Source of the DNA: Choanephora cucurbitarum
Lineage: Eukaryota > Mucoromycota > Mucoromycetes > Mucorales > Choanephoraceae
Reading direction: 5' to 3'
Length of the DNA stretch: 64,000 nucleotides
Assembly (NCBI GenBank): GCA_025331435.1
Contig: JAIWNI010000081.1
Location: forward strand, 61,437-125,436
The position numbers and the translations under genes are program-made. The number at the start of each line of letters is the position of its first letter. The stretch's first letter is position 1. The notes under the pieces are model-generated. The model had not been told where the DNA came from, made no database searches, and saw only the letters and a list, made by a program, of their open reading frames with translations. Positions 46,899-59,490 of this stretch are shown here, piece by piece.

Positions 46899-47025
46899 TC
46901 TGCATTTAGTGTAAATAAAAACATGTATAATCATTTAGAGCATCATTATAATTTATTTAGTTTCATATGATCATAATAAACAATCATTTCATTGATAGAA
47001 AAAAAATTATTTACAGTATTGAAAG

Positions 47026-47226
47026 TTAAAATAATAAGGCAAGAGGAAAGTAAAGAATTAGACCTCCAAATGGAAACATCACGATAGTAAGAATCCAACA
47101 TAGTTTAAATATTACAGATTGAGTTGATACTAAAGCAGCATAGACCACCCATGCGTCTAATACCAAAATTAAAGCTCCCATAAGAAAAGGCAATTGATCG
47201 CCTGCAACTCTCTTTGTGATAAGCAT
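47026..47226 (-). CDS. Small two-TM membrane protein, PLDc_N-like (66 aa)
   Basis: Starts at ATG 47226 (MLITKRVAGDQLPFLMGALI) and ends KYFPLALLF-like at 47026. Two hydrophobic helices (LPFLMGALILVLDAWVVYAA and ILTIVMFPFGGLILYFPLAL) with the PFGGLIYF-type signature match the small phospholipase-D-nuclease N-terminal (PLDc_N) membrane-protein family. Such short proteins are found alone or as leaders of cardiolipin-synthase-type proteins; function is unclear. It is convergent with the nucleolin-like gene. Confidence 0.6.
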   Translation of the reverse strand: MLITKRVAGDQLPFLMGALILVLDAWVVYAALVSTQSVIFKLCWILTIVMFPFGGLILYFPLALLF

Positions 47227-47711
47227 TTATTGGATGAAAAAAAGAAGAAGGAAGTTTGAATAGAAGAAGAAGAAAAAAGAAAATCACGAAACAGAGTATC
47301 GTATTATGATCTCTCTAAAAAAAAAGTGCTACACAAAGTATCTTTATTAAGGAGGGAGAGGGTAACAAATCATGCCTAGTATGCATTCCCTTTTTTGGTA
47401 GCCATCTGTGACCTTATGAGAATAATTCATGCCAACAAGCTAGACTAAAAGTGCAAGGATGTTTGTGAAAGAAGCTTTGGTTACTATTGGTTGCCTTCAT
47501 AAAAACGAAAGCAATGATGGCCGTGCTAGATGGTGAACAATTAGAAACTGATGGTTGGATAGAATAGTATACAAGATGCTTCATAAGCTTCCTTTGACTA
47601 AAGTATCGAATGACCTAAACGCCAACAGATTGAATGACCAAAATGCATATAAGGCATATACAACTCAATTCAGTTTTATTAAAAGGAAGGATAGGTTAAA
47701 GAAGACATGAA
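47227..47711. other. Intergenic, no gene seen
   Basis: 485 bases between the small membrane protein start and the 3' end of the next minus-strand gene. A/G-rich near 47230-47300 on the plus strand; no coding signal. Holds the promoter of the 66-aa gene. Confidence 0.4.
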
Positions 47712-48908
47712 CTAGAAACCATGCGAATCGCCTAACAAGATCCTCAGGCCCTTTTGAGGTGGCCATGTGTCTTTTTTATCGCTGAGCACGGAAGGTAATG
47801 ATGACGATAGAGGTGAAAGGATAGACACTTCAGGATTAGATGCTCTCTTTCGAATGATTCGATGACGATATAGTTCTACGTTGTTGATAGGGATTGTGGA
47901 AGGAGAGGAGGATAAGGTGGGTGGTTTGATGGGTTCGTCTTCTTCATCATCGTCTGTGGTAGAGTAAGAAGTGACTGAGGAAGCAACAGTATCTGATGTG
48001 CTCATGTTGTCTTCTTCTAACGATGATGGTTGAGTGGGTGATAGACGTGTTCGATGGACAGGTTCTTGAAGTGATTGAATCGTGCCTCTTGCTTGTTCAA
48101 GCATGTGTGTATATTCACGCATTCGTTCGGCTACATCGTTCACACTACCTTGATGGAGTTTTTGATAGTTGGCAATGGTCGTCAATCGACCTCGTAATTG
48201 CCCTGTCTCTTGAACAACCTAAGCCATGATTTATGAATAAACAACAACAAAAAAAAAGAGGGTATACCTACATTAGCTAGATTTGTGTGGAGGTGCCGCA
48301 TCGCCCGCGTAGCATTCACATCCGATTCTTTCTGTCGGCTTACGGCTCGCTCAAGTAAGACTTGGAGATTGACATTCACTTCTTGTGTTGCCGTCAATCC
48401 CTTCTCAATCTCGTCTATTGTTCTATCAGTTCAACTGTGATGATTGCAAAATCTACCTATATTACTTACACACTCTATCTTTTGATAGATTCTTTAACCA
48501 TAAAAGAGTCAGTTTATTGTCCTTTTTTTTTCTTTTGTGTGTGTGAGACTTACAAGATCGATTTCTATCCCATCCATCTGTTTTGCAAGACCATTCATCT
48601 CTTTTTTAAAGCGAAGAATGTCCTGTCTGACTTGTCCAATTTCTTTTAAGAATCGGTTTTTTTCGTTTGTGCTTAAAATGGAATAGGAATCATCATCGTC
48701 ATCATCGATCAATGGGTTGTCATAACGGCTGCTTAGTGGTGTTGAGTGAGATGCACAAAGCTATAAAAAAGAAAAGTTGGTGTGTTGTTGCTTTCATTTT
48801 GTCACTTAGTTTTACTTTTTCACGATAATACTGCTTTGTGTGATCGTCTCTAGCGTGTTTATGATGATAATCTTTCTTTCTAGATAAGTAAGATTCTAAC
48901 AAGATCAT
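47712..48908 (-). CDS. Coiled-coil protein of unknown function with Ser/Asp-rich tail
   Basis: Begins at ATG 48908 (MILLESYLSRKKDYHHKHAR) and proceeds through about five exons separated by short introns to the stop at 47712; about 330 aa. An Asp run (PLIDDDDDDSYSILS) precedes coiled-coil segments (RFLKEIGQVRQDILRFKKEM; EKGLTATQEVNVNLQVLLER; ERMREYTHMLEQARGTIQSL). The C-terminal ~130 residues are rich in Ser, Thr, Pro and acid, ending in KGLRILLGDSHGF. The layout resembles small tethering or motor-adaptor subunits; no family was recognised. Exon borders inside are approximate. Confidence 0.7.
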
Positions 48909-50689
48909 ATATATATATGAGATGCTTCCCCTTTTTTTTTTAATTTATTTATTATTACCTTTTGGTCGTCTCATTGCCCAGTTATTATTACAATGAAGCG
49001 ATCTGGAATCACTAAAAGACAGCTAAAATTCATATCAATTTAAACAAGAAGTATTATTGGCTGTTGTCCAAAAAGAGAAACAAACCAGGTTCTCTTTGAA
49101 TCTACCTGGGCATTTTCCTCGAGATTCATCTATTTATTCATGAATTAATAAAGAAACTGATTTTCGTTTATAAAAGATAGACTATGGCACGCACGTATTA
49201 AAGAAGAAGAAAAAAAGGTTATGTAATTAGTATAGAAAGGAAAGTAAGTTGGGTATAGTTTAAATAAATAGCTTAAAAAAGAAAAGGAATAAGAAAAAAG
49301 ACAAGAAAAAAAGAAAAGGTGAGAAAAAAGTAGTAAGTGTATAGTTTAAATAAACAATAAAAAAGACTACGTCACATTATCCTTTTCATCATATCACCTA
49401 AAGAAAAAAAAAGGAGTAGTATGCACACCATTTCTGGAAACAGTGTGCACACTGACCAAAAACGATTGCACAAAAGAAAAAAAACATTCACAGTTGCACA
49501 ACCATAGAAAGTATCTCTTGTAAGCTACATCCCTCAAAAGTCCTACAGCTTATAAGCCTACAACAGTAAAAGTTATATGAAATACTCTTTTATGACAAGC
49601 AATTGTGTCGATTGATATATTTAGAGTGTAATTGATTTCTTCAGTTGATAGAAGACTTCATTTTACCATGACATAATAGTCCCTCATATTATTACTAAAT
49701 TAAAGGGAAACAGCAGTTCTTTTTTACTCTTGATCTTCTGATGATTTTTTTCTACCTATTCTTAGGTCTTTGTTTAACATTTATTATCTGTAACCTATTC
49801 ACCATTTTTTTTCTGAAAAGACTCACTTGTGAATCAAGCGATTGTAAGCCTTGAACCTTTGGGGTTACTTTCGATTCCTTAAGGTGCTTTGTTTAAGGTC
49901 TCGATCCCTCTTTTTTTTTTCAATAGAGATTGTACCAAGGCTAAAGATCATTCGATTTCTTTTTGTCATGCTTTATTTCTGATACAGACTGTCTAATTGA
50001 AATGACATGCTTGATGTTCATTGGTTTCTTCTTATGTAACCTCTATTTAATATCATTTCGATCTGCAGTAAGACTCAACTTTGATAGCTGTTATCTTTAA
50101 TCTATAAAAGTAAAAAAGAAGAATCTTCTAGTAACTATCAACAGTAGATATCCTTGGTTTTGTTTGGTGTAAACTAGTATGTATGTCTGTTTTTTTTTGG
50201 TTTAAAGCGCCCTCATGAAACTTATTTCCCCAAGAAGAAAAGACAGAGAGTATTCACAGAAGAGGCATACTCCCCCCCCCTTTTTTTAAGTCATGTTGAT
50301 GCTTACAAAATTTTTACTAATGTAGTTTATACACGGTAACACACAACTGACAGATACTAGCATTAAAAATATGTATTTGTAGTCTTTTCATTAGTTTGAG
50401 ATTACACCAACACACTCAAGTAAGCTAGGTAACGCGGTGCTTCTACTGTACCTTGCTTGCATGCATAAACTCATTTGTTCTAAACCTTAAATGATCAAAC
50501 CATTAGGCCCAATAAGTTAATTATTTCAGACTGCCTAGCTTGAGTCTAGAAAAGAGTGTGTTATTCTTCTTTCTTTCTACTGATTAGCTTAGTAGTAAAA
50601 AAAAAAAGACCGCGGCGCTGTTTTAAACAGTGTAAGTCTTTTCTCAAAAACAGATAGAGAAAGAAAACTCTTTTTTTCTATATAAAATT
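48909..50689. other. Intergenic, no gene seen
   Basis: About 1.8 kb between two outward-facing genes. Poly-A, poly-T and poly-C runs (C9 near 50271). A small inverted repeat TGCACAC/GTGTGCA lies around 49420-49450. No ORF with coding character; holds the promoters of both flanking genes. Confidence 0.4.
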
Positions 50690-52134
50690 ATGTCAACTAA
50701 ACAAACTGTCTATTGCCTATCTAGATTGGTGACTTCTAGAAGCAGACATGCAGTTCGGTTTCCAAAGAGATATTATGCGTCTCGGCCCAAGAAGATAGAG
50801 ACATCCATGGGTGGTATTTTTGAGCCTTTCCTACAAGATAGCCTGTAACTATACCACCTTCCTTTCACTTTGTTGTGTTAATATGTTGTTGCTAGTGACA
50901 AAAAGTCTTCTTATGAAGAGCCAATATCACCAAAGGATTTGCTAGCCAATGTTACTGTGAAAGGTTAGATTGATCCTGTATGTTATCCTAAAGTAAGCTT
51001 ATCAAAACTCTTTAAATAGAGCTTTTGCCTGATGATGAATTGCTCAAGTTATCTATTGAACATAAGCAAACCACCTTGACGATCGATACACAAAAAGAAT
51101 TAGCCACTGTTGCATTAAACGCCATTAAGCATGATCAGCATGATCCGAAGAAGATGTTAGCATGTAAACAAAAAAAAAGAAATCCTATTTTAACAATAAG
51201 CTCATGTGATTTTTTCTTAAAAAAAGTGGTCAATGGTAATGCAGCTGAACTGACTGCTTTTGGAAACATCCTATTGAGAACTTCGAAATGTAAGTCAGAG
51301 CAATAATGTACCTGTTCTATCTAATGGATTTCTTTTTGTGTAGATGGAGCACCACTAGCACTTGAACTCTATAGAAATGCAATGGAACAAGGAGATGATC
51401 GAGGTGCATTTAGTTATGCTAACATGGTCTATCGTGGCTATGGAGGTACACTCAAGAATGAAGAGGAAGGTATCAAAATCATGTCTCAACTGGCTCAAAA
51501 GGGCCACCCTTATGCCCAAATGAACTTGGCATCCATCTTGATGCGCACAAGTCCTGATCGTGTTCAGGCTGCCATTCAGCTGTACGAGTTGGCTGGTAAG
51601 GCAGGCCTCGATAACGCCTATACCGAATTGGGCCGCATGTATCGCTTAGGTTATGGCGTACATCAAAACCACCACAAGGCCATTGACTATTTTGAAAAAG
51701 GAGCTCAGAAGGGTAATCCCCAATGTCACTTTATGTTGGGTGTCTATAGTTCCTCAGGGCTGGCCAACGATCAACGTGAACCAGATCAAAAAAAGGCCTT
51801 TAAGCATTTTCAAAAGGCGGCTGTCAAGGGCATGCCTGAGGCTCAATACAATGTGGGTCTTCGGTTCTTAAAGGGGCATGGTGTTGAAGCAAATAGCTTT
51901 AATGCAGCTGAGTTTTTTAGAATGGCTGCCTTGCAAGGGTTTCAACTGGCACAGATTAACTTGGCTGGTATGTATTCTGAAGGAAGAGGTGTCAAGGCTG
52001 ATTTGGAGGAAGCTAGAAAATGGCTTGATAAGGCTGCTGCCTTGGGTGGTTCAATAGGAAAAGATGCTCAAAAGAGAATTCAACAGTTGGATGAAATTGA
52101 AGGCAAAGACAAGTCTAAATGTAACATTATGTAA
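50690..52134 (+). CDS. Sel1-repeat protein with mitochondrial-type presequence and C-terminal CaaX-like CNIM
   Basis: Five exons (50690-50844, 50896-50963, 51020-51163, 51227-51289, 51344-52134) give 406 aa. The first ~30 residues (CLSRLVTSRSRHAVRFPKRY) are basic and free of acid, like a mitochondrial presequence. From about residue 150 there are six to seven Sel1-like TPR repeats with the AxxxLGxxYxxGxGVxxDxxKAxxxF pattern (for example YTELGRMYRLGYGVHQNHHK). The protein ends KDKSKCNIM, which fits a CaaX farnesylation box. Sel1 proteins scaffold complexes; yeast Skt5/Chs4, a chitin synthase activator, also has Sel1 repeats and a CaaX. The two targeting signals conflict, so the location is open. 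The role is not identified. Confidence 0.87.
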
Positions 52135-52231
52135 GAAAAAACAAATAAAAAACAGTAGAATATTAGAATGATGATAGTGGGGGGAATAAAGTGCTTTCTC
52201 TTTAGTATAAAAACTACAGGTGGCTATGGAT

Positions 52232-52842
52232 TCAATCAGTCAATGCAATGCATTCAATTTCAACAGGAACATCTTTGGGAAGACGAGCCACTTGAACACA
52301 AGAACGAGCAGGTTGATGAGTAGAGAAGAACTAATGAGAAAAAAATGAGACAAGTGCACCTCAGGATGATATAAGAAAACTTACAGATCCATAAACTTCA
52401 TTCATAGGAGCAAAATCGTTCATGTCGCGAAGGAAGACAGTTGTCTTGACAACCTTCTCAAGGCTAGATCCAGCAGCCTTGAGTACTTCAGACAAATTAA
52501 CCAAGACTTGCTTGGTGTGTTCCTTGATACCACCTTCAATTACTTCACCTATAGTTTATCCATGATGAACAATCTCTCTCTCTCTCTCTTTTTCAATAAT
52601 GATATCACTTTACCAGTGGCAGGATCAATAGGGATTTGACCTGAAGTGTAAACAAAGCCATTGACCTTGATGGCCTGAGCTATTCCATAAAATTAAAACG
52701 CGACTCTTTTTATTTTATGCAAATTCACTTACAGTAAGGACCAAGGGCAGCAGGAGCAGATTCAGTATCTAATAAGCTAAAGTGAGAGATAGACTCTCTA
52801 TAGTATCCTGTTACTTTACTTACGAACGCGAGATAAAGACAT
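52232..52842 (-). CDS. RidA/YjgF (Hmf1/Mmf1) family enamine/imine deaminase
   Basis: Starts at ATG 52842 (MSLSRV), a short first exon, then several short exons; about 128 aa, as usual for the family. The sequence carries [33 protein letters not shown], the [18 protein letters not shown] block, and the RidA signature [20 protein letters not shown] with the catalytic Arg. RidA proteins hydrolyse reactive 2-aminoacrylate-type enamines from PLP enzymes; fungal forms are cytosolic (Hmf1) or mitochondrial (Mmf1). No clear presequence is present, which favours the cytosol. It is convergent with the Sel1-repeat gene at a distance of ~100 bases. Confidence 0.93.
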
Positions 52843-53597
52843 GTTAATAAAGTGGTGAGAAAAAGCAAGAAAAAAACAAAAGACCAAAAATAAAAATCCT
52901 ATATCCAAATGAGTCTACTTAGATGAATGGATCTGATTGGCTTGAATTGATTGACCAAGTAAGCAGTCTCAATTTTTATTTTTGGCAGCGATTTAGTTAC
53001 TATGCATCTCAACAAAAAAAAAGGAAATGTTGCATTAGAACCTACAGATAATGTGTTAAGCAAATAAACTGACTTTGACGATAGAAACATTCAATTAAAA
53101 CGAGAAAAAAAAAGAATAAATCAACGCTTTTCATTTGATGTTCATCCATGCGCACTTTGTGAGTCGAGTAGCATTTTTATTGATACTCCGCTTAAAGATG
53201 TAGCATTTTGTAGACACTACTGTGTAGCCTAATCATTTAACCTTACTTTCTTTGTAAACTGACTATCTACCTTATCTCGCAGTTACCCTATTTCTCTTTC
53301 TTATCAATGTTAGAGTAACAGCTGTCATAACAATGAGAAATAAAATAAAGTAAACAAAGGGAAACTTTAAAATCAAATGTCACACACACACAATAAGATC
53401 ATTGGAGAAAAAAAGAGTATTATTAATAATAGCCAACAAAATAAGAAAGATACATATAAGCAATAGTGGACAATTTTGTTTCTCTTTCAAAAGAAAGAAT
53501 GCGAGAGAGAGAGAGAGAGAGGAAAGGTAAGAACGGATATAAAAGGTATAAAAAAAAAGACAGCCAAAAAAACAAGAAAGAAATCATTTCTCTCTTT
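52843..53597. other. Intergenic, no gene seen
   Basis: 755 bases. Contains a (GA)n tract at about 53506-53520 and a CACACACA run near 53385. Left part is the RidA promoter, right part the 3' flank of the G-beta gene. Confidence 0.4.
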
Positions 53598-54767
53598 TTA
53601 TGCCCAAATCTTGAGGAAACTATCCCAACTACCAGTACATAAGGCCATACCATCATTCGAAACACCAAGACAAGAGACTCTGTTTTCATGGCCTGACAGA
53701 ATACCAACACGCTCTCCCTTAAGAGTATCCCAGACATGACTGCTGAAATCATCGTAACCAGCGAACAACAATCTTCCAGAAGCAGAGAAGCCAATGGATG
53801 TGATACCATAGAGAATGTTTTCGTCAGCATAAGAATTCAATTCACGATCAGCACGCAAATCAAATAATCTACAGCTGGCATCATCAGAGCCAGTACCAAT
53901 AGCTGTGCCACTAGGGAAGAATCTAAAAAAGGGTATTTTTATATAAGTGAAATGAAACCCATCCTGCCAAACAACAATAACTTACTGTACAGAATTAATA
54001 TCACTTTCATGACCAGTGAAAGTTTGAACACAGGTTTTAGTTCGAATATCCCAAATCTTGGCTGTAGAATCACAAGCACCCGAGACAAACATGTTGGGAT
54101 CATTCGGGTTAAGAGCGATACTCATGACATCGCCCATATGGTCAGCAAATTCATGAGTCTTGACGCCTGCATCAATATCCCAAAGAAGACAGGTCATATC
54201 ACCTGAACTTGTCAAAATGCGACGATCATCCAAGAATCGACAACAACTCAGGTAGCCAACATGAGCAGACAATTCTCGGGCGGGTCGAGTAGGACCATCA
54301 CGTGAAGTGAGGTTATAAATTGAACAGATGTTATCGAGACCACCACAGGCAACAAATTTGCCAGAGGGAGCATAGGCAGCTGTCATCACCCAGGCTGAGC
54401 GCAGAGGAATAGCGTGCAATTTGTTGGTGGTGTAAGCATTCCAGACGATCAATTTACCATCTTGTGAGGCAGAGACAAGATGTTGGCTATCGTTTGACCA
54501 GTGCATGGCATAAATCTTGGCCAAATGGCCTCGAAGGTTACGGCGTACTTTCATTGCGAGTCTGGGTAGAGATTCTATGTCGGCTGCCATCTTTCTCACT
54601 ATAGAAATATCATCAGAAACAATGGCATTATGTATTATAGATTGAAACGCTTATGTACATGTAGTATCAGCTAAGCCTTCCTTTCTCTGCTTAATTCTTT
54701 CCTTCAAGAGGTCTGCATCTCGTCTGGCTGCAGCGATTCTCTCTTGAATGTCATCTGGGTTCTGCAT
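53598..54767 (-). CDS. Heterotrimeric G-protein beta subunit
   Basis: Exons: a first exon from ATG 54767 ([20 protein letters not shown]), a second from about 54601 to 53987, a third from about 53922 to the stop at 53598; about 350 aa. The N-terminal helix (coiled coil with G-gamma) is followed by seven WD40 repeats: [96 protein letters not shown], and the closing [19 protein letters not shown] and [14 protein letters not shown] are signatures of true G-beta. The protein transmits pheromone and nutrient GPCR signals and in mucoralean fungi is a candidate in dimorphism. The second exon acceptor is TATAG before TGAGAAAG. Confidence 0.96.
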
Positions 54768-57110
54768 CTTTGATCTTTAGGATTTCAGGAATAAAAATGA
54801 ACGTCAAGTGAGAATAAGAAAGAAAGAAGGAAAAGTAGTAGAGGAAAAAAAAAGAGAGAGAAGGAAAGTAGAGAAAGGTTCTATTTAGGAAAGCTAAAAA
54901 AAAAGTTTTGGGATTACAAGCAGGTATTTGTTGTACTAGGTACGATATCATATTTACAAAGGCCGCCTTTTTTTCCCTCTTTCACTCTTTCTCTTTTCTT
55001 TTTTATTAATAAGGTGATTCAACTCTGTTTGAGTTTCTTTTTTAACTTTTCTCGGTATTTTTTTAACACTAAGAGCGGTATCCAGGTACAAAGTAATTCA
55101 GATTAGTATTGAAGTAATAAGACAAAGAAAGAAAGAAAATAGAGTGGGAAAGAGTGGAAGGCAGAACAAAAAGCTGGGCAACCAAATAATGTGATTTGCG
55201 CTTAATTCATTAACAGTTAGAGCCATTGTGCGGAGAAGTCAAGCACGTTTTCAAAGTATTTTTTCGAGCTTGCTTTCTTTTTTTTTATTATTTTGGACAT
55301 ACATGACAAAAAGCAATCACCTGTACATAAAAAAAAATAGTAAAATTCTTCTTTGTTAAGAAAGTCTTTGTTGATTTACACAGACTGTGTTTGCTCGATC
55401 TGTTATTTTTGGATTGCCTTCCAAAAGCATAAATGAAGTTCATTTTAGCTGAGCTAGAAATCATTGTATTACATTGAAGACTTTTTCATGTTGATTCCAT
55501 TGACTATCTTTATGATAAGCAAAAGAGAAAAAAAAATTATATGAATACAACACATACAACTGTAGACAACCAAAATAGAGATAAGAAAGCTTACATTTGC
55601 CATTTGCTTGTTGCATGTAAAGTCATGATCTAATCGATCTTCTTCTTGCCTTTTTCTCTCTATTTTTCTTGCGCACAGTCCATAGATCTTCTCTCCATTC
55701 TCCCCCCCCCCCCCTCCTTTTTTCCCATAACGCTTGAGTGACAATGCCTCGGTTCTTCTTTTTTCTGGTTTTATAAGGTGATTCTTAGTTGGTCGCTCTA
55801 TGTATGAGAACTGAAAATGAAAACGCAGGTTTTACTGTATGTTAGTAAATAGATAGAAAAGGCACCGAACTATATCGTGGTGAGAACTCAACAATTCATG
55901 ATGGTTTATTTCTTTGTTCTGTATAGTTATATATGATGCTTCAATTGATTATGTTGGCCCTGCTACCTTAGAATGACTTGTCTAGAGTATAGAGTTTTAA
56001 TAACGCATTAACCACATAGAATGATAAACAAATGTCTATCTTTTTTTTTCTTTTCTTTGCTAATCTAACTATACTATGTCTCCGTTTACAATCAACTCTA
56101 AAAGAGAAATGTCCGCCATTTCACTATTTTAATAAAACTGAAATACAACTTTTTCTCTTTTTTTCTTAATCAGCATAGTCATACACGACTTTTGTTCATG
56201 CTGTAGTCCGAATCATGTAATTCCTGTCACAAAGTGACTTGTCCATTTTTGAAAATGACAGCATATTTGAATGGATATGCATTATTCCTAAAACAGGACA
56301 TGATTTTACATGGACCAAAATTCACTCATCACATATAGACACCAAAATCCATAATAGGCCTTAAGCAGAAAAAAAATGTCTTTTCCCGGATGCATGCATG
56401 CCCATAAGCAGAATATAATACTTATCTTTTTCTTCTCCCTTTTTTTTTTCGAAAATGGGAGTTTTTGATGACAGAAATGTCAAGTTTAAATTTAGTTTTA
56501 ATTTGCACAATTGAGAAAAAAAAAGCAGGCAAAATATTGAAACTCTGTTTCAATTGTTGAATTTGAAAATCACATAACACGCCTATGTAATCATTTTTCT
56601 CCTCCAAATTATGCTAATGAATAAATTGACAAAAGGCATGGTCTTTATAACAAAACACACTCTTCTTATCCTCCTCGTCTTTCAATGAACTCTGTTAATG
56701 CTATATACGCCTGAGCAACTTTCTTTCTAGTCTTTGTATGTGTATATATATAATAAATCAAAAGTCTATCGACAAACACCATGGAAACACAGAAAACATT
56801 TGATGCCTGCTACAAGGCACTTGTCTGAGAGTTTTTTTTTACCGGGAATATGCCCATATCTAACAATACCTGGTCTAATACAAGGTGAGAGAGATAAGGG
56901 ATAATAGAGTGGAAAATCGGCTAGGAGGCTGAATCTTGTTATTCGATGCTGTATTTATTTTTTAAAAGAGTTCATACGCGTCACATACACAACTTCTTAT
57001 CAACATTTTCCTATTAACCAAAAAAGAATGACTGGACTTAAGCATTCTTTTCTGTATGACAAACAATTTTCTATATTATACAACGTTTATTTTTAAACGG
57101 ATATCATAAT
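54768..57110. other. Intergenic, no gene seen
   Basis: About 2.3 kb. The G-beta promoter is at the left end (pyrimidine-rich on the minus strand, about 54820-54900). A C12-like run lies near 55705. An unbroken ORF of 91 codons at 55469-55744 (-) is low-complexity and is not credible. TATATA stretches occur near 56740. Nothing else supported. Confidence 0.4.
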
Positions 57111-57837
57111 TTAATCAAAAGAAACAGCCCATTGGTTGTTTTCATCGTGTTGATCAAAGGAGGTAACTTCATTGCCTTGGTCATTGAAACCAATTTCATG
57201 AGAGTGAAGGTATTTGCCAGTAGCAACATGACGGAGCATGACAGGAATATCAACGCGCCAGAACTTTAAAAAAAAACAATTAATACAGAGAAAAATGAAT
57301 TGAAAGGTAAACTTACATCATCATAGCGTTCATCATCTTCATCGTATTGAAGGACTTCCCAAAGGTCATTGTCATCAGTGTTTTCATCATCACCGAAACA
57401 AGATACTTCTTGTTGACCAGAGACAGGGCTTTCAATTTCGTGTGAATGCAAGTTGGAGCGAGTGGCAACGTGCTTGAGGCGAACCTTATCTTGGAAACCA
57501 ACTTCATAACCAGCTTCTTCTTCAGTCACTACAGGAGGGATAACAATCCAGGTACTGTCATCACCTTGGATACCTTCTGTGGCAAATGTCTGATAAGAAA
57601 AAATATCAGTCATTGGCTCTTCTCTTTTTTTTTTTGAGACATTAGATACTTACAGATTGTTGACCAGAACCACTTTCATAACCTTGACCTTGTACAGAGG
57701 TAAGGAAACGACCTGTACTTACGTGCTTGAGGGAAATGTGGTTACTAGAATACAGCTTTAGCTTTCTAGTGATCCAACTCTCTTTTTATAATACTTTACC
57801 CAAAGCGAACAATACCATCTTCTTGAGGACGAGACAT
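57111..57837 (-). CDS. Small MIR-domain (beta-trefoil) protein
   Basis: Starts at ATG 57837 (MSRPQEDGIVRFG) and runs through four exons to TAA at 57111; about 185 aa. Three MIR-type units are visible: ISLKHVSTGRFLTSVQGQGY, VRLKHVATRSNLHSHEIESP and VMLRHVATGKYLHSHEIGFN. Each has the LKHxxTxxxLHSH pattern and is followed by a QQEVSCFGD-type strand. MIR motifs occur in protein O-mannosyltransferases, IP3 receptors and SDF2. This protein has MIR units only and no signal peptide or TM helix, so it resembles free-standing fungal MIR proteins, possibly binding glycans or acting as a chaperone. Acidic inserts (DDENTDDNDLW) separate units 2 and 3. Confidence 0.88.
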
Positions 57838-59490
57838 CTTATTTTATAAAAATTTCAATAAAGAAAAAACGAGAAAAGAAAAAAAAGAATACAAGAAATG
57901 TGAAGAACATTACCTTTTTATAGCAAGTAGTCAGGATGTTTGGGAATCGGCTAAGGGCTGTATCTAAAGCCAGATAACATATACTATATTTAACTTTTTG
58001 AAATTCCGGATACTTAGCGCTGTTTTTTTTTAAAGTTTGCATTAAACACAATGCTTAGTTAATTTGCGGTTATAAACAAATGATGTTATATCGTTTGTTA
58101 CTATAGAGTCTAGTTTACCTCTCTATATAAGTTTGTTCAATTGTTTTCTAAGTACAGTTTATTTGCACCTGGTTTTTGAAACATACTTAGAGAATAAATA
58201 GCATGTACAAGTATTGGTTATAAAAGGTCATTCTGCCATTGTCTGTGACAATTTTTGGCTATTGTGCTTGAAATTATGTTATGATTTCTAGTGTCATTTT
58301 TATTCACACTAAGCCTGGTAGCTATATAAAGTAAAAAGTACACCTCATTATTAAATTCACAATGTTAATTTCATGTCAGTGAATTCATGCCATAATATGC
58401 ATTATGAGAAATTCGCGTCATTGTATCACATTGTCTTGATTCAAAGCAAAGTAATGGTTGATAGTTAAAGATACGTTGGTTATACATGAAGGAGGGTGTG
58501 ATTGAATTGAAGTTAATGAAACAAAAAAAAAGCAGAGAGACTATCTGTTAGATTGATACTTTCCCGAGATACATAGACAAAGTACATGCGACTTAGCTTT
58601 TGCTTCAGTACTTGTCATTTTCGTCAAAAGTTGGTCCATCCTGAAAGAGGGGAGGGGGGGTTCACTTGAAGAAAGAGCAAAGAATTATCACAAAAAAGAT
58701 TGTTTGTCGTACCTAAAACAATCTCAGTTGCCTTCGTTCCAGCTTCCAATGTGGTTAATGCTCTTAGAGCCACGCTTTATTTTTCATATAAATATAGTAA
58801 ATCCCTTTCTTCCTTATATCTTGAAAAGCAAGCATAGGGATAAGAATTCAATTTTTTTTTTAGGGTGGGTTAAGTATTCAGAATAAGTTCTTCAAATGAT
58901 TGAGCCAAGAAGTATGGGTGGGGTTAACCACATTTTCTGCCTTCACTTCGGCAACATTTTGAACTTTGAATTAAGAAAATTTGGTGTTTCAAATCCAATC
59001 AATTTAGCATAGAAGTATGCGTTGCAGAATATACATAGTAAAGAGGCTAGAGAAATGGGTTGAAAGTCTTTTCGGCCTTTTAAGACACCTTTAATTTCTC
59101 TGACGACAATAAACATGTTGGGTAAAAGCAAGTCAACTCAAGGAACCGATAAATTACCCACATTTTCTAAAATAGTCAATTTATGCTTATGTTACCATGC
59201 AGTGATTCTTGTTTTGTGATAGATACTGATATAAGCTATTGTTCTTTTGAGAGGTACAGTCTGAATCTCATATAGCAACGCTTGAACTTGTTTCTTCAAA
59301 GGTTTACAATCAGTAAGACTAGGATGCTGCAATTGATAAGTTGATCTAATGTATTTCTTGTTCCAGAGAGTTACTGTGAGTACATCATTAAAAGACAATA
59401 ATGAATTTCTTTTTTTTTTTCATGAGAGCAGTCCTTATAAAATGCGAGTATAAACCATTCTTTTTCTTTTCTCTTTACTTGTAACTGCAA
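57838..59490. other. Intergenic with weak ORF fragments
   Basis: About 1.65 kb. A G7 run lies near 58653. Two minus-strand fragments at 58943-59131 and 59192-59398 read like protein (for example VREIKGVLKGRKDFQPISLA) but lack starts, introns and partners. They may be remnants of a lost gene or transposon. Right end is the promoter of the RecQ-like gene. Confidence 0.4.

Noticed and set aside
46074..46934. 286-codon minus-strand ORF rich in Thr
   Set aside because: Shadow of the RGG and RRM coding region of the nucleolin-like gene. The ACC/ACG repeats are complements of GGT/CGT.
50690..52134. Chs4/Skt5 chitin synthase activator
   Set aside because: The Sel1 repeats and CaaX agree, but the length (406 aa) and the presequence-like N-terminus do not fit; named generically instead.
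55469..55744. 91-codon minus-strand ORF
   Set aside because: Gly run from the poly-C tract and low-complexity sequence; no splice or homology support.
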